The notes: a model not told the origin generated them from the letters alone. 64,000 nt of DNA from Paenibacillus ferrarius (GCF_002027705.1 NZ_MBTG01000066.1:124001-188000), one strand, 5' to 3'; numbered from the stretch's first letter, positions 23,809-33,501 are shown. Made by a program: numbers and translations.

Positions 23809-25962
23809 GTGATCCAACAACGAAAGATGAAACGCTTGCTGAGCCGCTCAGCCCTTATGCTGACAGCTGCAAGCTTCCTAACACTACCTTTGGCCACTTC
23901 GGCTTTCGCTGGGAAGGAAGGCGTGTTTCTGAATGATTCCGTCTACTTTACCCTAGACAAGGTTGCTTTGTCCGCAGGCGCTGATAACAGCTCGCTTCGT
24001 TTCTCGCTCGGGCTGAATAACAACAGCGTCACGCCAGTTGATTTCAACAACTATGGCGTCAAGGTCATTGACGCGAACGGCGTGTCCTATACAGCCAAGC
24101 TGACGGAGAAAGTAACAGCGCGTGTTAAAGGAGGGGAAACGGGGACGTTCAAGTTTACGTCCGAAATTCCTGCGAATTTAGCGCCAGGTCAGTTGAAAGT
24201 CGATATTTTTGAATGGAATTATAATAAAATGCATGATATTGGCGCGTTGTCTGTCGATGCAGTATTGACGGAAACCGGACAATCGGTACAGCAGCAAGCT
24301 GTCATTAATTTACAGGAAATTGATGCGACACTAAGCGACAATGCGTTAGTTACCGCGCAATTGGGCAACAGCTATAAGGTATACAAAGATGGAGCATGGA
24401 TCGTTTATACCGATCTGGTGCTGGAAAATTTAAGCGATGCTACCCTCAAGCTGCCGGACGGCCTAGAATACAACTACCAGGACAGCAAAGGCTTGACGTA
24501 TAATGCCCAGTTTGCCAAAGGGGCAGGGCAATCCTTGCTTCCGCAGCAGCCGATCAAAGCAACCTTGCAAACGGCGGTTCCGGCTTCGCTTGACACAAGC
24601 AGCTTAACCTTGCTTTTCTCGCCCAAAGGCAAAGTGAAAACAACCGTATTAGGCTCTCTGAATACGGCGAAGTCATTCGTTATCGGCAAAATCGGCACCA
24701 ACGCCGAATATCCCAACACGGATGAAAAAGGACTAACGATATCGACCTCCTGGGCGGCAGCAAGCAAGCAATCCGACGGCTTGCATCTGCAAGGGAACGT
24801 GACGTTAACGAATAAAAGCGAAGGGGTAGTAGCCATCCCCAACCTGTCAGCCGAGTTCCAGGCACTTCGCGGCAGCGTTGCGGTGTTAGCGAATGACAAC
24901 TCCGTGCGTACAACGTATTTAGCTCCGAATGAAGCAACAACTTTCCGTTTCACAGGCATTTTGCCGGCAGGCTTAACTACCGATGCGCTGCAGTTGGTTG
25001 TTCTTGAGAAGCAGGAAGCCGCCGGAGGAGCAGCGCAGCCTGGAAACAGCAGTGGAAGCGGTACAGGAAGCAGTACTGGAACCAGTACAGGAAACACGGA
25101 GGCAAGCACCAATAAGCAAGCGGCAACTTTGCCTGTTTCGGTTACGACACTAGCAGGAGCGGGCAGCGGAGGGGAAGTTTCCTCATATTCAGCTGCAGAA
25201 GATTATACACTGGGGACTCCGTTCAAGTTCACGGCAAGTAATCTGATTGATTCTAATATCGATGTCTCGCTGGTAGAGATGGGCATGAGTGAGAATGCTG
25301 ATTTCGGCTTCAAAACGATTGTAGCGAAGTACAAATTAACGAATAAAGGGACAGATACTTTAACGATCCCAGATTTCCAATCCGATCTAACCAATGTAGA
25401 GGGCTACACGTATTCCGGAGTACGTCAAACAATGACTTCGAAGAACATCGCTCCGAACACCAGTTACGTAGTCAGCTATTCGTACCTGCTTCCAGGCACG
25501 GAAAAGGCTGATAAACTTGCGCTTAACTTATACGATGCTAATCGTTTGGCAGTAGGTTCTTACAAGACGGCTGTTCAGTCAATACCAACGACAGGTCCGA
25601 TGTCCTTGTATCCATTCACGATTAACCTCAAGGACTACTCGGTGAGTGCAACGTATAGTAAAGATGCCTCTTATGCCTACCGTTTGCGGGTTGACCTGGA
25701 TGTCAATCGCCAAGAGCAGGTGATTACGGATGCTAATTTCTCTTCCTTATTGTTTGAAGTGGTCGATTCAGAAGGACGTCTGCTCAGCTCCAAAGCGATG
25801 ACCTTCACGGGTCAGCAAAAAATTATGTCTGGCGTCCAATTTATTGATTTCGGTTCGATTAAATCCGAACAATTGAATACGAATGTCACGATTAATATGT
25901 ACGAGGTAATAGCAACTCCGAATGGGGATGCCAAACGTCTGATCAAATCATTAGACATGTAG
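23809..25962 (+). CDS. large secreted protein with repeated beta-sandwich domains
   Basis: 717 residues. The GTG start follows AAGGAGGA; the signal peptide (LMLTAASFLTLPLATSAFA) is cut near residue 34. Four similar domains of about 100 residues follow, each with strands around patterns such as 'LTLTNKS...VAIPNLS', 'LAPNEATTFRFTGILP', resembling DUF4352/Ig-like folds. A Ser-Gly-Thr linker lies near residues 405-430. No enzyme motif is seen. It is 62 bases after the permease, so it probably belongs to the operon, as exported cargo or surface partner; family unknown. Confidence 0.75.
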   Translation: MIQQRKMKRLLSRSALMLTAASFLTLPLATSAFAGKEGVFLNDSVYFTLDKVALSAGADNSSLRFSLGLNNNSVTPVDFNNYGVKVIDANGVSYTAKLTEKVTARVKGGETGTFKFTSEIPANLAPGQLKVDIFEWNYNKMHDIGALSVDAVLTETGQSVQQQAVINLQEIDATLSDNALVTAQLGNSYKVYKDGAWIVYTDLVLENLSDATLKLPDGLEYNYQDSKGLTYNAQFAKGAGQSLLPQQPIKATLQTAVPASLDTSSLTLLFSPKGKVKTTVLGSLNTAKSFVIGKIGTNAEYPNTDEKGLTISTSWAAASKQSDGLHLQGNVTLTNKSEGVVAIPNLSAEFQALRGSVAVLANDNSVRTTYLAPNEATTFRFTGILPAGLTTDALQLVVLEKQEAAGGAAQPGNSSGSGTGSSTGTSTGNTEASTNKQAATLPVSVTTLAGAGSGGEVSSYSAAEDYTLGTPFKFTASNLIDSNIDVSLVEMGMSENADFGFKTIVAKYKLTNKGTDTLTIPDFQSDLTNVEGYTYSGVRQTMTSKNIAPNTSYVVSYSYLLPGTEKADKLALNLYDANRLAVGSYKTAVQSIPTTGPMSLYPFTINLKDYSVSATYSKDASYAYRLRVDLDVNRQEQVITDANFSSLLFEVVDSEGRLLSSKAMTFTGQQKIMSGVQFIDFGSIKSEQLNTNVTINMYEVIATPNGDAKRLIKSLDM

Positions 25963-26020
25963 CAGCCTATCCAAGGTATGGACATCCGTGAGTGTGAAGT
26001 GCAGTTTTACATTTGAAAAA

Positions 26021-26199
26021 GCCTGCGATTGTGCATCCTTTTGCGCTTGGTTTAGCCGTAAATCCATAAATTCCTGCAATTATGCAGGTTTTGGCGGCGT
26101 ATTTCTGACTTCAGGATGAAAAAGATGGAAAAGCCTGCATAATCGCAGGCTTTTCTATTTTTCATTCGGTTTTGTTGAAAAAGCCTGCACTTTTGCAGG
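26021..26199. repeat. cluster of four CCTGC-TGCAGG palindromic repeats
   Basis: Four copies of a short palindrome lie in this intergenic stretch: 26022-26036 (imperfect, CCTGCGATTGTGCAT), 26073-26088 (CCTGCAATTATGCAGG), 26133-26150 (GCCTGCATAATCGCAGGC, with AAAA and TTTT flanks making a good terminator) and 26184-26199 (CCTGCACTTTTGCAGG). The loops differ while the arms are kept, as in small REP-like elements. Two more copies lie at 53951-54009. The remaining gap sequence shows no gene. Confidence 0.65.
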
Positions 26200-26278
26200 T
26201 TTCGAACTCCGCGAACCAAGGAACATGCTTTCTTTCTTGCTTTCTTACTTGCGGCAGTTCAAGCACCCTTAAAGAGCG

Positions 26279-26325
26279 AGAAAGAGCTGCAGCCTATGAC
26301 TTCCTCTAGGCAACAGCTCTTTCGT
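26279..26325. terminator. hairpin between secreted-protein and carbonic anhydrase genes
   Basis: GAAAGAGCTG on the left pairs with CAGCTCTTTC on the right, a perfect 10-bp stem, followed by GTTTTAG on the plus strand. It sits two bases beyond the carbonic anhydrase stop and serves the convergent genes. Confidence 0.65.
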
Positions 26326-26326
26326 T

Positions 26327-26908
26327 TTAGCTATGTACGTCTTCCGGTTGTTGATAGCCGTCTGCGACCAAATCAAGCCGACCTGTTACGGGATCAATGA
26401 TCAACCCGTGAACTGGCAAATTTTTGGGAAGCAGTGGGTGATTCCGAATAATATTCACGCTTTTCTCGATACCTTCTCTGACATGCTCAAAGCCCGTCAG
26501 CCAACGAGATAAGTTGATGCCGGAGTGGCCCAAGGTTGCGATGACATCGTCGGAAACTCCGCGTTTTTTGGCGTTGGCGATGACGTGATCCGAGTTTAGC
26601 CCTGTCATCCCGCAATCATGGTGACCAATGACGAACACCTCGTCCGCATCCAGCTCATACACGGCGACAACAATGCTGCGCATTATGCTGCCAAATGGAT
26701 GGGAGACGATGGCGCCGGCATTTTTGATAATTTTGGCATCTCCATTATGGAGGTTCATAGCTTTGGGCAGCAGCTCTACCAACCGAGTATCCATGCAGGT
26801 GAGAACGACCATACGTTTGTCGGGAAACTTCGTCGTCAAGAACTCCTTGTACTGCTTGGTCTCGACAAATTCCTCATTGTAATGCAGAATTTCATTCATC
26901 AAAGACAT
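26327..26908 (-). CDS. beta-carbonic anhydrase
   Basis: 193 residues, similar in length to B. subtilis YtiB. It interconverts CO2 and bicarbonate. Zinc ligands Cys38 (VLTCMDTR), His96 and Cys99 (IGHHDCGM) and the Asp40/Arg42 dyad are all present. The ATG is preceded by GGAGGGAAAG on the minus strand. It is followed by no partner gene on its strand. Confidence 0.95.
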   Translation of the reverse strand: MSLMNEILHYNEEFVETKQYKEFLTTKFPDKRMVVLTCMDTRLVELLPKAMNLHNGDAKIIKNAGAIVSHPFGSIMRSIVVAVYELDADEVFVIGHHDCGMTGLNSDHVIANAKKRGVSDDVIATLGHSGINLSRWLTGFEHVREGIEKSVNIIRNHPLLPKNLPVHGLIIDPVTGRLDLVADGYQQPEDVHS

Positions 26909-26956
26909 GGCTTTCCCTCCAAGTAAGTTGTTGCTGCTGTCTTTGTTGATGCAGCT

Positions 26957-27280
26957 TTATCTTTTGTTAATTAAGCTCATACTAGCATTGTAAATCTGAT
27001 TATTACTCTTCAGTATATAGGATTTGTTCTTCTCGTGGAAGTCAATTGTCATATTCTCTTCGAAAAAGATCTCATCCTTGGCTTTATAGGTCAGTGTAAA
27101 CCGATTCGTCTCAGCAACAAGTTTCTCTTCATTGGCTTTGGAGACGATCCAAAGGGTGGGTACGCCATTCACCGAGCAGCCACAATCTTCTGTGTCAAAA
27201 ACGAGATTCAATACCGCGTCATCTCCGGCTAATAAAGGCGTTATTCGATCTATCGCTGTTTCTGTAAAAGTGATATTCAT
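26957..27280 (-). CDS. HesB/YqkB-like iron-sulfur biosynthesis family protein
   Basis: 107 residues of the Fe-S biosynthesis (HesB-like) fold: ITFTETAIDRITPLL at the front and LVFDTEDCGCSVNGVPTLW in the middle. The CGC remains, but the C-terminal cysteine pair of true A-type carriers is absent, as in B. subtilis YqkB, so it is probably not a classical carrier. It lies 48 bases upstream of the carbonic anhydrase on the same strand. Confidence 0.8.
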   Translation of the reverse strand: MNITFTETAIDRITPLLAGDDAVLNLVFDTEDCGCSVNGVPTLWIVSKANEEKLVAETNRFTLTYKAKDEIFFEENMTIDFHEKNKSYILKSNNQIYNASMSLINKR

Positions 27281-27425
27281 GCTGCGTCAGCTCCTTCAAT
27301 AATTTGCGTGCTTTGCGCCAAAGTGAAAAGGCTTGTCATTATTCTAACATACACTAGCATAAATTTGATTCTGAGAAGGGGACGAAGTATGATAAATTAA
27401 GAAACTTTTGGGAGGAGATTAGAGC

Positions 27426-28946
27426 ATGAGTGTGCAAGCTGCACCAGCAAAGCTGGAATCGTTCAAAGCGTATGTTCGCAAAATGAAACAGTACGAGGAG
27501 GCCATCGCTCTCATTTATTGGGATATGCGCACCGGCGCTCCGAAAAAAGGAATTGAGACTCGCTCCGAAGTTGTCGGAGAACTATCCACCGAGGTTTTCC
27601 GGATGTCCACATCGGATGAAATGGGAAGTTATGTGCAATTTTTTACGCAGCCGGCAGAGCTGGAAAAGTTAGATGCCATTTCACGCAAAATGGTTCTGGA
27701 ATGCCAAAAGGAATATGACCGCAGCAAGAAAATACCGGCTGAAAAATATCAAGCCTATGTTGTGCTTACTTCACAAGCCGAATCGGCATGGGAAGAAGCT
27801 AAACACAACTCGGATTGGGTGTCCTTTCAGCCCTATTTGGAGAAAATCGTCGCGGCAACCCAAGAGTTTATTGAGCTGTGGGGCTATGAAGGACATAAAT
27901 ATAACACTTTGTTAGATATGTACGAACCTGGCATGACCGTCGAAAAGCTGGATGAAGTATTTGGCGCACTGCGCGAAAAGGCAGTTCCTTTGCTTCAGCG
28001 GATTCAAGCTTCTCCGAACCAGCCGAATCGCTCCTTTTTGGATCAGCAATTCGAAATTAGCAAACAGAAGCAATTTTCACTTTCGATTTTGAAGCAAATG
28101 CAATATGACTTTGATGCGGGCCGCTTGGATGAGACGGTGCATCCTTTTGCCACGGCGTTAAATCCGGGCGATGTGCGTATCACGACCAGATATTTGCCGG
28201 ATGACATTACCTCTGCTTTATTTGGCACCATACATGAGGGCGGTCATGCGCTGTATGAGCAAAACATATCCAAGGATTTGGTCGGGACGAATCTGTGCAC
28301 GGGAACCTCGATGGGGATTCATGAGTCGCAGTCCCGTTTCTGGGAAAATGTGATTGGTCGCAGCAAGGCGTTCTGGGAACGGTATTATGGTGAGCTGCAA
28401 ACGACGTTCAGCGGTCAAATCGACGATGTCGACGTGGATTCCTTTTATAAAGCGATCAATCATATCGAGCCTTCGCTAATTCGAATTGAAGCCGATGAAT
28501 TGACGTATAACTTGCATATTATGATTCGCTACGAGCTGGAAAAAGGCTTATTCAACGGTACGATCGCTGTAGCAGACCTGCCGCAGGCGTGGAATGAGAA
28601 ATATGAAGAGTACTTAGGCGTAACTCCGTCTAATGATGGAGAAGGCGTGCTGCAGGATGTACATTGGTCGGGCGGAGCTTTCGGCTATTTCCCTTCCTAT
28701 GCGCTTGGCAACATGTACGCGGCGCAATTCACAGAAACCCTGCGCAAAGAATTGCCGAATTTCGACAGCTTGATTGCCGCGGGCAATCTGGTGCCGATTA
28801 AAGAGTGGTTGACAGATAAGGTATACCAACACGGCAAATTATTAACACCAAACGAAATTATTGTGCAAGTGACAGGGGAAGAGTTGAATCCTGATTACTT
28901 GGTATCGTATTTGGAAGAGAAATACAAATCGGTTTACGGGATCTAA
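27426..28946 (+). CDS. M32 family metallocarboxypeptidase
   Basis: 506 residues, the usual size for thermostable carboxypeptidase Taq relatives such as B. subtilis YpwA. The zinc motif is HEGGH in GTIHEGGHALYEQ, with the downstream Glu in GIHESQSRFWE. Flanking family segments DVRITTRY and GTSMGIHES are intact. It removes C-terminal residues from peptides in the cytoplasm. AGGAGATTAGAGC precedes the ATG. Confidence 0.95.
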   Translation: MSVQAAPAKLESFKAYVRKMKQYEEAIALIYWDMRTGAPKKGIETRSEVVGELSTEVFRMSTSDEMGSYVQFFTQPAELEKLDAISRKMVLECQKEYDRSKKIPAEKYQAYVVLTSQAESAWEEAKHNSDWVSFQPYLEKIVAATQEFIELWGYEGHKYNTLLDMYEPGMTVEKLDEVFGALREKAVPLLQRIQASPNQPNRSFLDQQFEISKQKQFSLSILKQMQYDFDAGRLDETVHPFATALNPGDVRITTRYLPDDITSALFGTIHEGGHALYEQNISKDLVGTNLCTGTSMGIHESQSRFWENVIGRSKAFWERYYGELQTTFSGQIDDVDVDSFYKAINHIEPSLIRIEADELTYNLHIMIRYELEKGLFNGTIAVADLPQAWNEKYEEYLGVTPSNDGEGVLQDVHWSGGAFGYFPSYALGNMYAAQFTETLRKELPNFDSLIAAGNLVPIKEWLTDKVYQHGKLLTPNEIIVQVTGEELNPDYLVSYLEEKYKSVYGI

Positions 28947-28979
28947 CTATACTAGCAGGAATCCTGCTACAGGTTAAAG

Positions 28980-29029
28980 AGGATGCTCAAACTTTCCGCA
29001 TCAGGAAGGTTGGGCGTCCTTTTTTTTAT
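28980..29029 (+). terminator. terminator after the M32 peptidase
   Basis: AGGATGCTCAAACTTTCC pairs, with a few G-U and mismatches, with GGAAGGTTGGGCGTCCT, followed by eight T. Confidence 0.8.
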
Positions 29030-29116
29030 TTGACAACGGTTTCTGCCCGAAACACCGTTAACCGACTTCTGGGCTTCTGCATAGGATACAGTACAACTTT
29101 AATCGGAGGGACGTCT

Positions 29117-30130
29117 ATGAACAATCGGAAAAGATGGGGAATCGCTTTATCTGCCGTCCTACTGCTAAGTATTGTCGTATCCGCGTGCGGCACGAAAAGC
29201 ACAGTAACAACAAAGGTACGGATTGGCGAAGTAACACGTTCATTATTTTATGCACCGCAGTATGTGGCGTTGTCGCAAGGATTTTTTAAGGATGAAGGTC
29301 TGGATGTGGAGTTAACAACGACGCCGGGCGGTGATAAAACGATGACCGCCTTGCTTTCAGGCGCGATTGATGTCGCGTTGGTTGGCTCGGAGACTTCCAT
29401 CTATGTCTCGCAGCAAGGGTCAGGCGATCCGGTTATTAATTTTGCGCAGCTGACGCAAACGGATGGCACATTTCTCGTAGCCCGCAAGAAAGTGGACGCT
29501 TTTGACTGGAATGCTTTGAAAGGTTCGGTATTTCTCGGTCAAAGAAAAGGCGGCATGCCGCAAATGGCTGGAGAATTCACACTTAAGAAGCATGGCATTG
29601 ATCCGAAGAAAGATCTGGAGCTGATTCAAAATATTGATTTCGCCAATATTGCCTCTGCCTATTCTTCAGGGACAGGGGAGTATGTACAGCTCTTCGAACC
29701 ACAAGCTTCCATCGTTGAGAAAGAAGGCAAAGGTTTCGTCGTTGCTTCCTTTGGCGTAGAGAGCGGGCACTTGCCTTACACGGTGTTTATGACGAAACAA
29801 AGCTTCTTGAAGGCGAATGCCGAAACAACGCAGAAGTTTACGAATGCCATTCAGCGTGCGCAGTTGTGGGTTGCAGCCAAAAGCGTAGATGAAATTACAA
29901 CGGCGGTTCTGCCCTTTTTCAAAGATATCGATGCTGGAATTGTGAAAAGTGTTGTTCAAAGGTATAAAGATCAAGGTTCATTCGCTACGGATGGCATTGT
30001 GGATGAGCAGGAATGGAACAATCTGCTGGATGTGATGACGTCCGCGGGCGAGCTGAAGGAAAAAGTAGCTTGGAAGACGCTCGTTAACAATACATTCGCT
30101 GAGAAAGCAAAAACAACTGTAAAACCGTAA
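29117..30130 (+). CDS. ABC transporter substrate-binding lipoprotein, SsuA/TauA/NMT1-like
   Basis: 337 residues from ATG 29117 with GGAGGG before it. The lipobox is VVSAC, with Cys24. IGEVTRSLFYAPQYVALSQG followed by FFKDEGLDVEL is the family signature of binding proteins for sulfonates, nitrate or pyrimidine precursors (THI5/NMT1). An open frame to 29030 has no ribosome site. The substrate cannot be told; the genes lack desulfonating enzymes nearby. Confidence 0.9.
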   Translation: MNNRKRWGIALSAVLLLSIVVSACGTKSTVTTKVRIGEVTRSLFYAPQYVALSQGFFKDEGLDVELTTTPGGDKTMTALLSGAIDVALVGSETSIYVSQQGSGDPVINFAQLTQTDGTFLVARKKVDAFDWNALKGSVFLGQRKGGMPQMAGEFTLKKHGIDPKKDLELIQNIDFANIASAYSSGTGEYVQLFEPQASIVEKEGKGFVVASFGVESGHLPYTVFMTKQSFLKANAETTQKFTNAIQRAQLWVAAKSVDEITTAVLPFFKDIDAGIVKSVVQRYKDQGSFATDGIVDEQEWNNLLDVMTSAGELKEKVAWKTLVNNTFAEKAKTTVKP

Positions 30131-30173
30131 TAAGTTAGCAACAAGTCGTCATTGATTCGAACAAGAGGGGAGT

Positions 30174-30950
30174 ATGAACATGGATTCAGCTGTGACTGTA
30201 CAGGACGTAACACAGGTCTATGTAACCGAGGAGCGGGCAACGCTTGCTGTTCAGCAGATTAATTTGACCATTGAACGTGGTGAATTCGTCAGTTTGATTG
30301 GTCCTAGCGGCTGTGGGAAGACAACTCTCTTGTCCATTATTGCCGGGCTCATCAAGCCGACCGTTGGCACGGTGACGATCGCAGGGAAGAAAGTTACGGA
30401 ACCATCCACGAGGGTCGGATACATGCTGCAGCAGGATTATCTCTTTCCTTGGCGCACGATTGAAGATAATGCTTGCATGGGTTTGGAGATCACTGGCGCA
30501 TTAACGAAGGAAGCAAAGCAGAAAGTACTGCATTTATTGGAAGAAATGGGTTTGCTGGGGTTCAAAGATTATTACCCGACTCAGCTTTCCGGAGGCATGC
30601 GCCAACGCGTAGCGCTAGTTCGAACGCTGGCCACGGAGCCCGAACTCCTGCTGCTGGATGAACCATTCTCTGCTTTGGATTACCAAACCAAACTGCAGTT
30701 GGAAGATTTGGTTGTAGAGACGCTGCATGCCAAAAAGAAGACAGCACTCCTTGTCACGCACGATATCACAGAGGCTATTGCAATGAGTGACCGTATCATT
30801 GTGCTGGATCCGAATCCAGGGCGCATCCGTCAAACCTTCGAGATTCCGGAAGAGATTCGGACGACAGTCCCATTCGCAGCGCGGGAACTGCCTGGCTTCC
30901 ATGCCCTATTTCGCTTGATTTGGCAGGAATTTGGAGGGCAAGAAGCATGA
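30174..30950 (+). CDS. ABC transporter ATPase, SsuB/TauB type
   Basis: 258 residues. Walker A GPSGCGKTT, Q-loop LQQDYLFPWRT, signature LSGGMRQRVA, Walker B LLLLDEPFSALD and switch His in VTHDITEA. The Q-loop sequence LFPWRT is typical of the nitrate/sulfonate/bicarbonate importers. AGAGGGGAGT precedes the ATG. Confidence 0.95.
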   Translation: MNMDSAVTVQDVTQVYVTEERATLAVQQINLTIERGEFVSLIGPSGCGKTTLLSIIAGLIKPTVGTVTIAGKKVTEPSTRVGYMLQQDYLFPWRTIEDNACMGLEITGALTKEAKQKVLHLLEEMGLLGFKDYYPTQLSGGMRQRVALVRTLATEPELLLLDEPFSALDYQTKLQLEDLVVETLHAKKKTALLVTHDITEAIAMSDRIIVLDPNPGRIRQTFEIPEEIRTTVPFAARELPGFHALFRLIWQEFGGQEA

Positions 30951-31789
30951 AGGATAAGCAGCTTAACACGAAAGTCATCGCAGCCGCAGATGAAGTGCTC
31001 ACGAAACAAATTCATCAGAAGTATGTGAGCGCGAAAAAGAAGGAAACGAAAAATGTCCGGCTTGTCCAGCTTGCGATTCTCCTGCTCTTCTTCGCCTTAT
31101 GGGAAGCTGCTGCTCGCTTGAGATGGATTGATGTGCTGCTTTTTAGTTATCCGACCAAAGTGTTTCGGCTGCTCTGGGATAAACTGCTTGACGGAAGCCT
31201 GCTTCCTCATGTCGGGGTCACCGTCGTAGAGACGATTATCGGCTTTGCTTTAGGGACTTTGTTTGGAACAGCGCTAGCCGTCATCATTTGGTGGTCGCCG
31301 TTTCTATCAAGAGTGCTTGATCCCTATATCGTCGTCCTTAACAGCATGCCGAAGGTAGCGCTGGGTCCGCTATTTATTGTAGGGCTGGGGCCGGGATTGC
31401 TTTCGATTATTGCCACAACGCTATCGATTACGGTTATCATTACGACGCTCGTCGTATACGGAAGCTTCAAAGAGGTTGATCAGAACTATGTCAAGGTCGT
31501 TACGTTATTCGGAGGCAATCAGCGGAAAATATTTCTGAAGGCTATTCTGCCGGCGTCCTTTCCGGCTATCGTTTCCACATTGAAAGTAAATGTAGGGTTA
31601 GCGTGGGTTGGTGTCATTGTGGGAGAGTTTCTCGTCTCTCAGATGGGGCTTGGCTACTTGATTATATATGGTTTTCAAGTATTTAATTTCACCTTGGTCA
31701 TCTCTACGTTGTTCGTCATCGCCATTGTCGCTACAATCATGTATCAGCTGGTTTCTTATTTGGAAAAAAGATTGACAAAACATCGGTGA
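30947..31789 (+). CDS. ABC transporter permease, SsuC/TauC type
   Basis: 280 residues from ATG 30947, overlapping the ATPase stop by four bases (ATGA), with GGAGGG upstream. About six membrane helices. The EAA loop LFGGNQRKIFLKAILPASFP contacts the ATPase. A charged 45-residue N-terminal extension precedes TM1. With the two preceding genes it forms a complete importer. Confidence 0.95.
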   Translation: MKDKQLNTKVIAAADEVLTKQIHQKYVSAKKKETKNVRLVQLAILLLFFALWEAAARLRWIDVLLFSYPTKVFRLLWDKLLDGSLLPHVGVTVVETIIGFALGTLFGTALAVIIWWSPFLSRVLDPYIVVLNSMPKVALGPLFIVGLGPGLLSIIATTLSITVIITTLVVYGSFKEVDQNYVKVVTLFGGNQRKIFLKAILPASFPAIVSTLKVNVGLAWVGVIVGEFLVSQMGLGYLIIYGFQVFNFTLVISTLFVIAIVATIMYQLVSYLEKRLTKHR

Positions 31790-31859
31790 AGCTTGCCACA
31801 TCTTGTCGAAAATGAAATAATGAGCCCATAGGTATAACCAGTAAAGAGGTGAAGACGCT

Positions 31860-32819
31860 ATGGGCTTTCGTGTGCTGAAAACCGCCCTTGCGGTAGTAAT
31901 TGCCATGTATATTGCGCATGTTTTTGGGGTAAAAACGCCTGCAGCAGCAGGGCTTCTAGCCATTCTCGGGATAGAAGTGACGAAGAAAAAAGGAATTCAA
32001 AGCGCCCTTCATCGGATTGCAGCCTCCTTGCTAGCACTGTTGATCGGTTGTTTGCTGTTTCAAGTAGTTGGGTTCCATGTTTGGGTAGTTGGCGTCTTTC
32101 TGCTTATTGTCTTTCCCTTGCTGCATCGTTTGCGAATTACAGAGGGTGCTGTGACTGGAGCTGTTGTCATGCTGCATCTTTTTGCTTATGAAGATGCGGG
32201 ATGGAGATCGGTACTGAATGAAATGAGTTTGCTGCTCGTCGGACTAGGTACGGCGACACTCATCAATATCGCTTATATGCCGAAGGCCGATAAAAAGATT
32301 GTTAGGCATAAGGAGAGAATCGAGACGTTGTTTTCCGATATTTTCGTCAACATGGCCAAGCATCTTCGGGATAACACGGTGATCTGGGATGGGAAAGAGC
32401 TGTTGGAGGTCAGTGAAGAGATTGAACAAGGAGCTGCCTTGGCTAAACGCGCCATGGAAAATCGGCTTATATTCGGAGGAGATCCTTATTGGCGTGTCTA
32501 CTTTTTCATGCGCGGCGAACAGCTGGAATCCATCCATCGCATGATTGATCTTGTCGCCCAGGTGTACCAGACATTGCCGCAAGGAGAGCTTGTTGCTGGT
32601 ATCCTTGAAGATATTAGTCATTCTGTGAAGGAAGATTACTATACGGGTGAATCGGAGAAAGACTTGAAGGAGCTTGATGAGCGTTATAAAATGATGCCGC
32701 TGCCGGAAAGCCGCGCTGAATTCGAAGTGCGGGCGGCGATTCTTCAGCTGAACAGAGAACTTATGCACTATTTATCCATTGCCAAAAAGCAGAAAAAACA
32801 GCGTCCCGAGGCAGGTTGA
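31860..32819 (+). CDS. aromatic acid exporter family protein (ArAE_1/DUF939)
   Basis: 319 residues. Residues 1-140 contain four to five membrane helices (LKTALAVVIAMYIAHVFG, AAGLLAILGIEVTKKKG, RITEGAVTGAVVMLHLF). The rest is a cytoplasmic helical domain, the C-terminal part of the family. Distant relatives of the FUSC/AaeB transporters are proposed to export aromatic compounds, but Bacillales members lack tested substrates. AAGAGGTGAAG precedes the ATG. It seems to be a single-gene unit. Confidence 0.85.
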   Translation: MGFRVLKTALAVVIAMYIAHVFGVKTPAAAGLLAILGIEVTKKKGIQSALHRIAASLLALLIGCLLFQVVGFHVWVVGVFLLIVFPLLHRLRITEGAVTGAVVMLHLFAYEDAGWRSVLNEMSLLLVGLGTATLINIAYMPKADKKIVRHKERIETLFSDIFVNMAKHLRDNTVIWDGKELLEVSEEIEQGAALAKRAMENRLIFGGDPYWRVYFFMRGEQLESIHRMIDLVAQVYQTLPQGELVAGILEDISHSVKEDYYTGESEKDLKELDERYKMMPLPESRAEFEVRAAILQLNRELMHYLSIAKKQKKQRPEAG

Positions 32820-32934
32820 CTCTGACAGCTATCAGTATGTTTCTTGCTCAAAAATAATATAAAAATATTTGTCACTCTAGACTACTGTCCTGCATACACT
32901 TGTAATGAATGATTGTATGGAGGAGGTTGAAAGG

Positions 32935-33501
32935 ATGTCATTAGATAAAGATTTGCAATGCAGAGAGATCATTACAAAAGCTGTCTGCGGTAAAGGTCGC
33001 AAATTTTCGCATGTAAGTCATACCGTGACTCCGCCCTTTTCTCCGACCAGTATATTGGGCGCTTGGATTATTAATAACCAATTCGAGGCGATCCAATCCG
33101 GAGATGGCGTAGAAGTAGTTGGTACTTATGATATCAACATCTGGTATTCTTACGATCGTAACACCAAAACAGACGTAGCAAAAGAAACCATTTCGTATGT
33201 AGAAATTGTTGGACTAAGCTATCTGGACAAAAAACATAAGCCGACTACTGCCGAAGTGTCTGCTGTCGCAACGCAAGAGCCCAACTGTGTGGAAGCTAGT
33301 ATCTCTTCAAGCGGCGACAGCGTCATCATTCGGGTAGAACGCGAATTCCAAGTCGAGCTGATTGCCGAAACGAAAGTCTGTGTAGTCGTTTGCACCAACG
33401 GCTGCAATGACTTCGACGACAAGCATGTGGATTTCGATGATCATGGCGATGGAGATTTCGAGGATCTCGATGCCGACTTGCTCGAAGACGATTTGGATTA
33501 A
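32935..33501 (+). CDS. cotE: outer spore coat morphogenetic protein CotE
   Basis: 188 residues. CREIITKAVCGKGRKFSHVS, PTSILGAWIINNQFEA and GTYDINIWYSYDRNTKT are characteristic of CotE, which organises the outer coat around the forespore. The C-terminal tail is strongly acidic (Asp/Glu runs), as in Bacillus CotE. ATG 32935 follows GGAGGAGG. CATACACTT at 32893 resembles the -10 of sigma-E/sigma-K promoters, as expected for a mother-cell gene; the -35 is unclear. cotE just before mutS is the Bacillus order. Confidence 0.95.
   Translation: MSLDKDLQCREIITKAVCGKGRKFSHVSHTVTPPFSPTSILGAWIINNQFEAIQSGDGVEVVGTYDINIWYSYDRNTKTDVAKETISYVEIVGLSYLDKKHKPTTAEVSAVATQEPNCVEASISSSGDSVIIRVEREFQVELIAETKVCVVVCTNGCNDFDDKHVDFDDHGDGDFEDLDADLLEDDLD

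Noticed and set aside
26021..26199. CRISPR array
   Set aside because: The repeated units are short palindromes with irregular spacing and no constant repeat of 23 bases or more; no cas genes.
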